NCBI RefSeq assembly: GCF_900197875.1
Contig: NZ_FZMO01000525.1
Span: 1 to 64,000 of the forward strand
DNA length: 64,000 bases
Direction: 5' to 3'
Source: Frankia canadensis
GTDB taxonomy: Bacteria > Actinomycetota > Actinomycetes > Frankiales > Frankiaceae
In this document: positions 45,980 through 54,108 of the stretch, one piece after another
How positions within the stretch are numbered: the stretch's first letter is position 1
Layout of the letters: each line of letters starts with the position of its first letter
Notes under the pieces: model-generated
What the model saw: the letters and a program-made list of their open reading frames with translations, nothing else
What the model was told of the DNA's origin: nothing
Database searches by the model: none
Made by a program: the position numbers and the translations under genes

Positions 45980-46008
45980 CACTCGGATCTGGTGGGGCAT
46001 CGAGGAGG

Positions 46009-46041
46009 ATTCATGCGCCATGCATGAATCCGTGGTAGCGT
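46009..46041 (+). promoter_or_regulatory. operator and -10 box of the VapBC-like module
   Basis: TTCATGC (46009-46015) and GCATGAA (46022-46028) are perfect inverted arms, where the -35 would lie. TAGCGT at 46036-46041 is a -10-like box seven bases before ATG 46049, consistent with a leaderless transcript autorepressed by the toxin-antitoxin complex. Confidence 0.55.
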
Positions 46042-46048
46042 GGATCTT

Positions 46049-46297
46049 ATGAGCGAGTCCGCCGACGGGAGCGGCATCGTCCAGGTGCGCGATGTCGATC
46101 CGACGACGCTCGCGGTCCTCCGCGAACGGGCCAGATCGCTCGGTCAGTCGCTGTCCGGGTACTTGCGGGACCTGATGGATGCCGATGCGGCCACGGAGAC
46201 CAACGCCGAGGTCATCGCCCGTATGGCCCGCGACAGGGAACCGGTGGGGCTCACCATGGACGACATCCTCGCGGCGCGCGACGAGGGGCGGCGTTGA
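46049..46297 (+). CDS. FitA/VapB-like ribbon-helix-helix antitoxin
   Basis: ATG 46049 is favoured over GTG 46040 because of the -10 box just upstream. The 82 residues include IVQVRDVDPTTLAVLRERAR and SLGQSLSGYLRDLM, a ribbon-helix-helix DNA-binding fold, followed by an acidic toxin-binding tail ending LTMDDILAARDEGRR. Its stop overlaps the toxin start (TTGA). Confidence 0.85.
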   Translation: MSESADGSGIVQVRDVDPTTLAVLRERARSLGQSLSGYLRDLMDADAATETNAEVIARMARDREPVGLTMDDILAARDEGRR

Positions 46298-46695
46298 CCC
46301 TCACGTACGTGGTCGACTGCTCGCTCGTCATTGACGTGCTGTCGGTCCGCGATGGCGACGAGGTGCTCCGGCAGCGCCTGTCCGCCCCGCGGACACTGCA
46401 CGCCCCGCACCATCTCGACGTCGAGGTCGCGTCAACAGTCCGCGGGCTTGCCGCCGGAAAGAAGATCACTGCTCATCGTGGCGAGCAGATGTTGGCTGAC
46501 TACGCGCGCCTGCGGATCACCCGTCATCCGGTCTGGCCCTACCACCCCCGGATGTGGCAGCTGCGGCACACCCTCGGTGCTTACGACGCCGCCTACATCG
46601 CACTCGCCGAAGCACTCGGCTGCAACCTGCTCACCGGCGACATCAAACTCAAGAACGCTGCCGGACACCGCGCGACGGTCATTGTCACCCGATAG
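46294..46695 (+). CDS. PIN-domain toxin (VapC/FitB-like)
   Basis: TTG 46294 overlaps the antitoxin stop. The 133-residue PIN domain has the first Asp in YVVDCSLVIDVL, a Glu in HHLDVEVASTVRG, an Asp in LGAYDAAYIALAEAL and a final Asp in LLTGDIKLKNA, so the four-acid metal site of a VapC ribonuclease appears complete. Cleaves RNA (usually tRNA) when unbound by antitoxin. Probably functional. Confidence 0.88.
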   Translation: MTLTYVVDCSLVIDVLSVRDGDEVLRQRLSAPRTLHAPHHLDVEVASTVRGLAAGKKITAHRGEQMLADYARLRITRHPVWPYHPRMWQLRHTLGAYDAAYIALAEALGCNLLTGDIKLKNAAGHRATVIVTR

Positions 46696-46997
46696 CGGCC
46701 GCGGCTGCTACCACGTGCTCGGAGAATCCTGACCGCGCAGCCCGCCAGCAGAGGACGGCGGCGGTGGCAGGGACGGACGACCCCGTACGATGAGGCACCA
46801 CCGGCGGACAGCGAAGATCAACCATCCGACGATGCGCGACGCGACACCCAGGCCAGGCCGAACCGGTAGGGGTGGTCAGGAACGTGCGGTGCGCGCTCCC
46901 GTGGCCTCTCTCGAAGGTGGGATATAGGCCCTGACATCGTCGAACGGATCCACAAGTCCTGAGTTTGCCCGTCAGTATGCAGAGAAGCATCTGGATC
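46696..46997. other. intergenic between two toxin-antitoxin modules, no gene seen
   Basis: About 300 bases separating the VapBC-like and RelE/Phd modules, which converge here. Short open frames only, no recognisable features. Confidence 0.4.
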
Positions 46998-47282
46998 TCA
47001 GAGGTGGTAGACGTCTCGTCGGTGCCGGATGGAGTGGATTTCTACCAGATGCTTGGCGGCGTCGATGCGGTAGATGATGCGGTAGGTTCCGCGACGCGCC
47101 GAGTAGAAGCCGTCGAAGGGTTCGTCCAGCGGCTTGCCCACCCGGTGGGGGTTCGTGGCGATTGCTCGCTGAATCGTTTCCAGCGCGGCGGCCGCGACCT
47201 CCAAGGGCAGATCCTCGTGGAGGTTTCTCCGTGCCCTGCGCGACAGTGCGATTTCGTAGGGTGCGCTGTCGGCGGCTGTCAC
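46998..47282 (-). CDS. RelE/ParE-family toxin
   Basis: GTG 47282 overlaps the antitoxin stop as GTGA, giving 94 residues. YEIALSRRARRNLHEDLPLE and RVGKPLDEPFDGFYSARRGT plus YRIIYRIDAAKHLVEIHSIR are the standard RelE fold, with the basic/aromatic C-terminal motif (HRRDVYHL). RelE toxins cleave mRNA in the ribosome A-site. The antitoxin gene is upstream on the same strand. Confidence 0.9.
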   Translation of the reverse strand: MTAADSAPYEIALSRRARRNLHEDLPLEVAAAALETIQRAIATNPHRVGKPLDEPFDGFYSARRGTYRIIYRIDAAKHLVEIHSIRHRRDVYHL

Positions 47283-47572
47283 CCTCCGCCGGCCCGTCGT
47301 TGCTTCAGTTCGGCCGCGACGTCGCCCAGCGTGAAGGTGTCGCCCGCGGCGAAGTCGTCCCGGGACTGCCGCAGATCCGCGAGGGCCTCGTCGTCCGACA
47401 GGAGATCGAGGGTCTCGCGCATCGACTCGTACTCGGCGACGGAGATCAACATCACGTCCGCACGCCCGTTGCGCGTGATCGTGAAATGATCATGCTGGCT
47501 GGCCACCCGCTCGGCCAGCTCGGCGATGCGGGCCTTCGCCTCGGTGATAGGAATGGTCTCCACGGAGGTCAT
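47279..47572 (-). CDS. Phd/YefM-family antitoxin
   Basis: ATG 47572 gives 97 residues; IPITEAKARIAELAERVASQ and FTITRNGRADVMLISVAEYE are the Phd/YefM DNA-binding and dimerisation segments, and the acidic tail ends AAELKQRRAGGG. A perfect -10 box, TATAAT (minus strand, 47576-47571), overlaps this ATG, so transcription would start near 47564 and the true start may be GTG 47563, leaderless (VETIPITEA). Confidence 0.88.
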   Translation of the reverse strand: MTSVETIPITEAKARIAELAERVASQHDHFTITRNGRADVMLISVAEYESMRETLDLLSDDEALADLRQSRDDFAAGDTFTLGDVAAELKQRRAGGG

Positions 47573-47576
47573 TATA
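47571..47576 (-). promoter_or_regulatory. TATAAT -10 box overlapping the annotated antitoxin start
   Basis: TATAAT reads on the minus strand directly across the first ATG of the antitoxin frame. Initiation about seven bases downstream places +1 at the in-frame GTG 47563. No convincing -35 was seen. Confidence 0.55.
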
Positions 47577-47689
47577 GGGACCGGTCGCTTTTCGGGTCGT
47601 TCTGGAGGGTGTCTGGCCTCGAGCTGCTCGTCCGGCGGGGCTGTCGTTGACGGGGCAGGTGAGAAGGGCAGCCGCGCGGAGGATGGGCG

Positions 47690-47764
47690 AGGAGGCCAAG
47701 GGTTGGGAGGCGTGCTGGGAGCTGGGAGCTGGGAGCCACCGTGGCCGCGAGCCTGATGCCCTAG
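47690..47764 (+). pseudogene. flavodoxin-like gene 3'-end remnant (copy I)
   Basis: EACWELGA is followed by a short tandem duplication (GGGAGCT twice) that shifts frame, then ATVAASLMP and TAG 47764. Confidence 0.75.
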
Positions 47765-48235
47765 TCCGGCCCGGCCGAGCCCCGCCGACCTCGCGATCCT
47801 CTGTGGCGCCGTCCTCGACACGCTCCGCGCCGCCGGCTACCGCTACATCCTCGAAGACCGCCGCGGCCACATCACCGCGACCGCGGCCCCCAACCTCCAC
47901 GACTTTCCCTGACAAGACCGACACACCGGCCACGCGAGCGATGCCACGCCCTCCCGGTCGTGACGCGAGCATGCACGAGCCCTGATGCGACACCACCGAC
48001 CGACCTGCGTCTTCTTCATCCTTTCTGCTATGGTCCGTACGCGCTGCGGGCGATACGTCATGTGCGAAATACGATCGCCGAGGAGGGCGGCAGTCGAGAG
48101 TTTCTCGATAAGCTACCCGCGACCTCGATCTGCGAACTTCGCAACGTTCATCAAAAACTAATACGCAAAGTCGACCTGTCGACGACTCGACGCCGCCGCT
48201 CGAGAGATCGACGAGGCCTGAGCCCGGAGACAGAC
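47765..48235 (+). other. leader region of the methyltransferase/reductase cassette, with a small C-terminal gene fragment
   Basis: A frame ending at TGA 47912 reads DLAILCGAVLDTLRAAGYRY and ILEDRRGHITATAAP; this looks like the C-terminus of a small unrecognised protein without its start. From about 48000 the base composition is clearly less GC-rich than the surroundings (ACGTCATGTGCGAAATACG and onward), which may hold the promoter of the methyltransferase gene. Confidence 0.4.
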
Positions 48236-49981
48236 ATGATCGACGTGCCCGACCTCACGCGCCTGACGGAGATGCTGTCCAAAATCGACGTTCTGGACAC
48301 CGGAGAAGCCCTCGAACTGCTCCTCGGCGGGGACGCGGAGACAGCCGCCGACCTGGCCGGTCACTGCACGGTCAAGCACATCGCTCTGGCCGTCTTCCCG
48401 GACCGGGTCAGCGAGGTCGTCGACTTCCTCCGGCTGAGCGGCCTGGCGGTGGGCGAGCCGGTTCCGAGCACCCTCGTCCGGGCCCGGCTGGCCGACCGGT
48501 ACGGCCGGGCCCCGGAGGCTCTTTCGGTGTCCATCGTGACCGGCATGCGACCGAGCCGCCCACACCACGCACTCGAGGTCTTCGTCGTTCCCGGGCTCGA
48601 GAACCGGGCGGACGAGAACGGCATCGCCGCCCGCGAACGGCTCGGTGCCTTCGAGACGCACATCGCCTTCGAAACGGCACCGGAATCCCTCGACATCACG
48701 CGGGAACTGATCTCGCACCGGACCAGCCTGCGGGCCGACGGCGGTGGTCACAACTCCTTCGAACAGGCCGGCCAGGGCGGCCGCTCGGTGTTCTACTTCG
48801 CCATGTCAGACGACGGCAGCACGGGTGGGTGCGGATTCCGTCGACTCGAACTGTTCTGCGGAGGACATCGCCAGAGGGCGCTCGCCGAACATGCGGCCGA
48901 GTACACGGCCCAGCGCACCGCCGAGCATGTGACGGTCGCCGAGCATGTGACGGTCCCGGCATCGAGGATCCCGGGGGCGGAGCCGGAGATACGTCTGCTC
49001 GAGCTGGTGACCGGGCATATCACGACGAAGGCATTGTCCGTGACCGCGGAACTGGGTATCGCGGACGCTCTGGCCGCCCGTCCGTTGACCGGACCACAGG
49101 TTGCCTCGACAGTCGGCGCCGAGCCTTCCGCGGTGACGCGGCTGCTGCGCTACCTCGCCGGTCTCGGTGTCGTGGCCGTTGCGGGCGACCACTACGCGAG
49201 CACGCCGATCCTCGAACTGCTACGGCGGGACAGCGACTTCGCCGACCTGGCGCTTCTCTACGGCGGCGAGTTCTTCACCGCCTGGGGCGAGTTCGGACAT
49301 GCGGTCCGGACCGGAGACAGTGCGTTCGGCCAGGTCTTCGGCCACGAGCACTTCGAGTACTTCGAGTACCATCCCGAACTGAGCGGACGGTTCAACCGGG
49401 CGATGGCGGCCTCCACGCAGGCGTTGATCGCCCGTCTGAGTGGCGCCTACGACTTCTCCGCGGCCCGGCGCGTCGTCGACATCGGCGGTGGTGACGGCAC
49501 GTTGCTGCGCGCCATCCTGGACCGGGCGCCCCTGGCGACCGGCGTGCTGTTCGACCGGAAACACGTGATCACCGCCGGCTCGGTCACCGCGCGGTCGGTC
49601 ATCACGGGTGCCGCCGCCGCGACCGACCGCGTCGAACTCGTCGAGGGAGACTTCTTCGACGAGGTGCCGGCACGGGGCGACCTCTATCTTCTGAGCCGGG
49701 TTCTGCACGACTGGAACGACGAGCGATGCGAGCGGCTGCTCGGCCGGTGCCGGGAGGCGATGCGGCCGGGGACCACCCTGCTCGCGATCGAGCGGGTGCT
49801 GTCCGACGAGTCCGTGTCCTCTCCCGCTCTCACCTGGGATCTGCAGATGCTCGCCATCACCGGTGGACGGGAACGGACTCGCCACGAGTACGCACGGATG
49901 ATGGCGGACACCGGCTTCGTCCTCGAGACCGTCCTCCCCGTCTGGCACGGTCTCTCGTTGTTGGTGACGCGGGCGGCGTAG
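48236..49981 (+). CDS. SAM-dependent O-methyltransferase with an extra N-terminal domain
   Basis: ATG 48236 behind CGGAG gives 581 residues. The C-terminal ~330 residues are a plant-type O-methyltransferase: winged-helix dimerisation part (LLELVTGHITTKALSVTAEL), SAM site VVDIGGGDGTLLRAIL (~412) and LLSRVLHDWNDERCERLL (~488). The N-terminal ~210 residues (TVKHIALAVFPDRVSEVVDF, LEVFVVPGLENR) are not part of that family and look VOC-like; function unknown. AEHVTV is repeated back to back at the joint. It is co-transcribed with the carboxylate reductase 51 bases downstream. Confidence 0.85.
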   Translation: MIDVPDLTRLTEMLSKIDVLDTGEALELLLGGDAETAADLAGHCTVKHIALAVFPDRVSEVVDFLRLSGLAVGEPVPSTLVRARLADRYGRAPEALSVSIVTGMRPSRPHHALEVFVVPGLENRADENGIAARERLGAFETHIAFETAPESLDITRELISHRTSLRADGGGHNSFEQAGQGGRSVFYFAMSDDGSTGGCGFRRLELFCGGHRQRALAEHAAEYTAQRTAEHVTVAEHVTVPASRIPGAEPEIRLLELVTGHITTKALSVTAELGIADALAARPLTGPQVASTVGAEPSAVTRLLRYLAGLGVVAVAGDHYASTPILELLRRDSDFADLALLYGGEFFTAWGEFGHAVRTGDSAFGQVFGHEHFEYFEYHPELSGRFNRAMAASTQALIARLSGAYDFSAARRVVDIGGGDGTLLRAILDRAPLATGVLFDRKHVITAGSVTARSVITGAAAATDRVELVEGDFFDEVPARGDLYLLSRVLHDWNDERCERLLGRCREAMRPGTTLLAIERVLSDESVSSPALTWDLQMLAITGGRERTRHEYARMMADTGFVLETVLPVWHGLSLLVTRAA

Positions 49982-50032
49982 GGATTGGCCCGGCCTGGGA
50001 ATCGCCCCTGGGATCTCTCACGGAGGTGCACG

Positions 50033-53000
50033 ATGGCTCTGACCGTCGGCGACTACCACGCGAAGTCCGGCGTGGCCCTGCTCGGTCACACCCTCCCGAA
50101 CCTGTTTCGCGCTGCGGTCGAATCTGGCCCGGATAACGTGGCTTTCGCAGACGGGCACACTTCGTGGTCCTGGCGGGAATGGTGGGACGCCTCCGAAGCA
50201 CTGGCCCGAGGCCTGCAGGAACACGGCGTGACCGCGGGCGAGGTAGTGGTCGCCCAGGTCCCCAACAGTCACGATTTCCTGGTCCTGCACGTCGCCGTGG
50301 CCGCCGTCGGCGCGGTGCTCCTGCCAGTCCATGGCAACAACGGCCCGCTCGACCTGGTGACGCTGGTGCGGCGGAGCGGGGCGCGCGTGGTGGTGGTGCC
50401 CGCCGGGCGGGTGACGCCGGAACTCGCGGAGTCGGCCGCCGTGGTTCTGGTGACGGGCTCGCGCCGGCAGGAACGGCACAGCACGGTCCGCGACCTGATG
50501 GCAGAGTTCGCCGGCGTCCGGGCGAGGCCCGTCCAGGTGCGTCCGGATGATCCGTTCCTCCTGCTGCCGTCGTCGGCGACGACCTCGCTGCGGCCGAAGA
50601 TCTCCATGCACAGCCACGACGGGTTGCTGTCGAACGCCGCCGCGGTCGTGGTCGCCGGGCCTCCGCGCCGGACGGACAGCATCATCAGCGCGAGCCCTTT
50701 CAGTCACCTGTTCGGGCTCCTGTCCGTCCACGTCAGCCTGTTCGCCAGGACCACCCAGCTCCTGCTGTCCGCCTGGGACAGCGAGCGGCTGATCAGCCTC
50801 ACCCGAGCCGCGGTCGACTCCGTCGTGCTGTTCGCGGTGCCGACGCAACTGCGTGATCTGCTCACCCGGCTGGACGAGGTCAGGGCAGGCGATGTCGACG
50901 CAGGCGATGGTGACGCGGGCGATGGCGGCCCACGGGAGTCCGTTCGCCTGCGCGAGGTGCGAACAGGCGGGGCGAAGGTGTCGTCCGCGCTGGTGGACGG
51001 CCTTCGCCGCCACTGTGCCGCGTCGGTCGTCGTGCAGTGGGGCATGTCCGAGCTGGGCGCCGGGTTGTTCACCAGCGCTCACGACCCGGACGAGGTCGCC
51101 ACCCGCAGCATTGGCCGCCCGGTTCCCGGCGCCCGCGTGCGGGTGGTGCGCGAGGACGTCGACTGTGCGCCCGGCGACGTCGGCGAGCTGTGGGTGGCCA
51201 GTCCCTACGCGTTTCGGGGATATCTGGGCGACGCCGAGCTGTCGGCGCGGACGCTGCCGGCGGACGGCTGGCTGCGGACCGGCGACCTGGCCAGCGTGGA
51301 CGCGGGCGGCCTCGTCGCGTTTCACGGCCGGATCGCCGAGCTGATCGACGTGGGTGGACAGAAGTTCAGCTCGATCGAGGTCGAGGAACTGCTCGCCGAC
51401 CTGCCGGGCATCGGGCCCGCGGCGGTGGTGGGCCGACCGGATCCCCGCCTCGGTGAGTATCCGTGCGTCGTCGTCACGGAGGGGTCCACCGTGACCCTGC
51501 GCGACGTCACCGAGCACCTCGTCACCAAAGGCGTGGCACGCTACAAGATGCCGGTCGACATCGTCGTGCTGCCGGCGATACCGCGTACCGCGACCGGAAA
51601 GATCGCCCGACGCCGGCTGGCTGACCTGGTGGCCGAGTTCCCGGCCCAGCCGCCGGGACGAACGGTCGGACCGGCCGATTCCGCCTCGTTGCTGGATCTG
51701 GTCATGGCAAGGGCACGTGCTGTCATCGCGGAACTCTCGGGCGACGCCATCACCACGGAGCTGATGCGGCACACCCCTTTTCGTGACCAGGGCCTGACCT
51801 CGCTCGGCGCTGTACGGCTGGCCAACGAGCTTGGGGAGGCGACCGGGCTCGCGCTCGCCAGCACCGCGGTCTTCACCCATCCGACACCGGCCGCGCTCGC
51901 CGTCTACCTGGCCGGTGCCCATGACCTCGTCGATGCCGCAACCCTGAAGATCGACTTCGCGGCCGAGGGTCGGCTCGCGGCCGACATCGTCCCCGCGGCC
52001 GAGGTGGTGGCCGCCGTGACCGAGCCGCGGCACCTGCTTCTGACCGGCGCCACCGGATTCGTCGGCGCCTTCCTGCTGCGAGACCTCGTGCGGGACACCG
52101 GTGCGGTCGTGCACTGCCTGGTCCGTGGCGCCACCGAACGGGACGCGCTGGCGCGGCTGCGCGCGAACCTGTCGTACTACCGGTTGGCGGTGGACCCGCC
52201 CCGGATCCAGATCGTGCTGGGCGACCTCGCCCAGCCGAGGCTCGGTCTGACCGAGGAACGCTTCGACGACCTCGCACGGCGTCTCGACGGCGTCTACCAC
52301 GCCGGTGGCGAGGTGAACTGGTTGCTGCCGTACCAGGAGCTGAGGGCGGCGAACGTGTCGGGCACCGAGGAGATCCTCCGGCTGGCGGCCCGGCACCGTA
52401 CGGTGCCGGTGCACCACATCTCGACCATCGGCGTGTTCGGGACGGCCGGTGCCGGAGAGGTTCCACTGCGTCCCGCCGATCCGACGGGGCCGCCGGAGGC
52501 CCTGGACAGCGGCTACCGCCAGAGCAAGTGGGTCGCCGAGGAAATGATCGATATCGCCCGGTCCCGCGGCCTGCCGGTCTCGATGTACCGGGTGGACGCC
52601 GTGTGTGGCGACCAGGTCAACGGCGCCTGCCAGACGCGGGACTTCGTCTGGCTCAGCGTCAAGGGGATGGTGCAGGCCCGGTCCGCGCCGTGTGATCTCG
52701 GCGGGGCGTTCCGCATGGTCCCGGCCGACTATGTGAGTGGTGTGGTCACGGTGCTGTCCCGGGGCATGGCCGGCGGCACGTTCCATGTGCAGAACGACAC
52801 GGCGCTGTCCTTCGCCACCCTGGTGCGGCAGCTGCGATCGTGTGGTTACCAGATTGAGAACCTGGACGCCGTCGACTGGGCTGAGCGGGTACGGGCCGAC
52901 CTCCACAACGTCCTCAACCCCCTGCTCGACACATTCCAGACGATCACGGCAACGGGCGCGGGCGACCTCCCGCCGCTGGATACCAGCGCCACGCTCGCGG

Positions 53001-53134
53001 CGGGCGGTATCGCCTGCCCGGCCATCACGCCGGAGCTGGTCGAGACCTATGTGACGTTCTTCGTGACGACGGGGTTCCTCCCCGCGCCGAACACGGCACC
53101 GGCGGCGGCAGCGGTGGCGTTGCGGCCAGCCTGA
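50033..53134 (+). CDS. NRPS-like carboxylate reductase (adenylation-carrier-thioester reductase)
   Basis: ATG 50033 follows GGAGG; 1033 residues. The adenylation domain (~25-530) has GWLRTGDLA (~412) and the catalytic Lys in RTATGKIARR (~518), but its A3 loop is atypical (LLPSSATTSLRPK). The carrier motif is DQGLTSLGAVRL with the phosphopantetheine Ser at ~590. The reductase domain has LLLTGATGFVGAFLL (~670) and YRQSKW (Tyr/Lys, ~827). Such enzymes activate an acid and release it as aldehyde or alcohol with NADPH. The stop codon lies within a flavodoxin 3'-end-like motif (copy J). With the methyltransferase it forms a two-gene biosynthetic cassette. Confidence 0.9.
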   Translation: MALTVGDYHAKSGVALLGHTLPNLFRAAVESGPDNVAFADGHTSWSWREWWDASEALARGLQEHGVTAGEVVVAQVPNSHDFLVLHVAVAAVGAVLLPVHGNNGPLDLVTLVRRSGARVVVVPAGRVTPELAESAAVVLVTGSRRQERHSTVRDLMAEFAGVRARPVQVRPDDPFLLLPSSATTSLRPKISMHSHDGLLSNAAAVVVAGPPRRTDSIISASPFSHLFGLLSVHVSLFARTTQLLLSAWDSERLISLTRAAVDSVVLFAVPTQLRDLLTRLDEVRAGDVDAGDGDAGDGGPRESVRLREVRTGGAKVSSALVDGLRRHCAASVVVQWGMSELGAGLFTSAHDPDEVATRSIGRPVPGARVRVVREDVDCAPGDVGELWVASPYAFRGYLGDAELSARTLPADGWLRTGDLASVDAGGLVAFHGRIAELIDVGGQKFSSIEVEELLADLPGIGPAAVVGRPDPRLGEYPCVVVTEGSTVTLRDVTEHLVTKGVARYKMPVDIVVLPAIPRTATGKIARRRLADLVAEFPAQPPGRTVGPADSASLLDLVMARARAVIAELSGDAITTELMRHTPFRDQGLTSLGAVRLANELGEATGLALASTAVFTHPTPAALAVYLAGAHDLVDAATLKIDFAAEGRLAADIVPAAEVVAAVTEPRHLLLTGATGFVGAFLLRDLVRDTGAVVHCLVRGATERDALARLRANLSYYRLAVDPPRIQIVLGDLAQPRLGLTEERFDDLARRLDGVYHAGGEVNWLLPYQELRAANVSGTEEILRLAARHRTVPVHHISTIGVFGTAGAGEVPLRPADPTGPPEALDSGYRQSKWVAEEMIDIARSRGLPVSMYRVDAVCGDQVNGACQTRDFVWLSVKGMVQARSAPCDLGGAFRMVPADYVSGVVTVLSRGMAGGTFHVQNDTALSFATLVRQLRSCGYQIENLDAVDWAERVRADLHNVLNPLLDTFQTITATGAGDLPPLDTSATLAAGGIACPAITPELVETYVTFFVTTGFLPAPNTAPAAAAVALRPA

Positions 53135-53150
53135 TACCCGATCGACGCGG
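53112..53150 (+). repeat. flavodoxin 3'-end-like core (copy J) at the reductase stop codon
   Basis: GCGGCCAGCCTGATACCCGAT matches the end of copy D (TCGGCCAGCCTGATGCCCGAT) except for two bases and reads VAASLIPD in the flavodoxin frame. The reductase uses the TGA inside this motif as its stop. It is short, so weaker than the other copies. Confidence 0.5.
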
Positions 53151-53241
53151 GCTAACCAGCTGGCCCGGGTCCGGTCCGCATCGTCCGGCCGGGAGGTCTG
53201 CGGCCAACCGCTCGTCATGGGCCAGCGATACTGGGGCTCGG

Positions 53242-54108
53242 GTGGGGCGGACTCGCCCTGGGAACGTGGAGGCGGCATTGACTGAGCAGGCGGTAGCCCG
53301 GAACGAGATCGGCAGCGCGAGCCGAGGAACCTCGACGAACGGCTTCGAACTGATCTGCGAGATCGAACCGCCGACTCGGCCCGATCTCACCCACGCCCGC
53401 CACCAGATCGGCGTTCTTGCCCCCGTCGCCGACGCCTTTCTGATTCCCGACAATCACCTGGGGCGCGCGACGGTGTCCAGCATTGCCGTCGCCCATGAGG
53501 TTCAAGCGATGGGCGGGCACAGTATCGCCTGTGTGAACTCCCGCGACCGCAACCTGCTCGGGTTCCGCCGCGACCTGCTCACCGCCGCTGCCTACGGCGT
53601 CGGGGAGTTCCTCTTCGTCCAGGGCGACAAACCCACCGCCGGGAACCGGACCGGCGACCTCACCGTACGCGCCATGATCGAGGAAGTTCGCGCGGTCGCC
53701 GACGACCCGGTCTACGCCGGCCGGCCCCCCTTCCGCGTCGGCACGGCGGCGGGCCTGCGAGCGCTGCCCGCCTGGAAGCACGCGGCCGACTTCGTCTTCG
53801 TCCAGGTCAGCTACTCGGTGGACGCCCTTCTGCGCTGGCGCGATACCCACCCGATCGATCGGCCTGTCTACGCGGGCGTGATGGTCCTTGCCAGCGCCGG
53901 GATGGCCCGGCGCCTCGCCACGACCATCCCCGACATCGACATCCCCACTGACCTCGTCGAACGGGTCGAGCGCGACCAGGCCGCAGGAGTCGACGCCGCC
54001 TGCGAACAAATCCTCCGCCTACGTGACAGCGCCGCGTTCGCCGGTGTCCATCTCGTCCCCGTCAGCCGCTACCGCCAGGTCGCCGCCCACCTCGAAGGAC
54101 TCCTCTGA
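53242..54108 (+). CDS. methylenetetrahydrofolate reductase-family protein
   Basis: Up to 288 residues from GTG 53242; TTG 53278 behind GGAGG is a good alternative start. FELICEIEPPTRPDLTHARH, the IACVNSRDRNLLGFRRDLL segment and GVGEFLFVQGDKPT match the MTHFR TIM barrel (FAD and folate binding). The Glu of CEIEPP corresponds to the catalytic Glu. The family reduces methylene-THF to methyl-THF; a methyl supply role for neighbouring methyltransferases is conceivable but not shown. Confidence 0.78.
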   Translation: MGRTRPGNVEAALTEQAVARNEIGSASRGTSTNGFELICEIEPPTRPDLTHARHQIGVLAPVADAFLIPDNHLGRATVSSIAVAHEVQAMGGHSIACVNSRDRNLLGFRRDLLTAAAYGVGEFLFVQGDKPTAGNRTGDLTVRAMIEEVRAVADDPVYAGRPPFRVGTAAGLRALPAWKHAADFVFVQVSYSVDALLRWRDTHPIDRPVYAGVMVLASAGMARRLATTIPDIDIPTDLVERVERDQAAGVDAACEQILRLRDSAAFAGVHLVPVSRYRQVAAHLEGLL

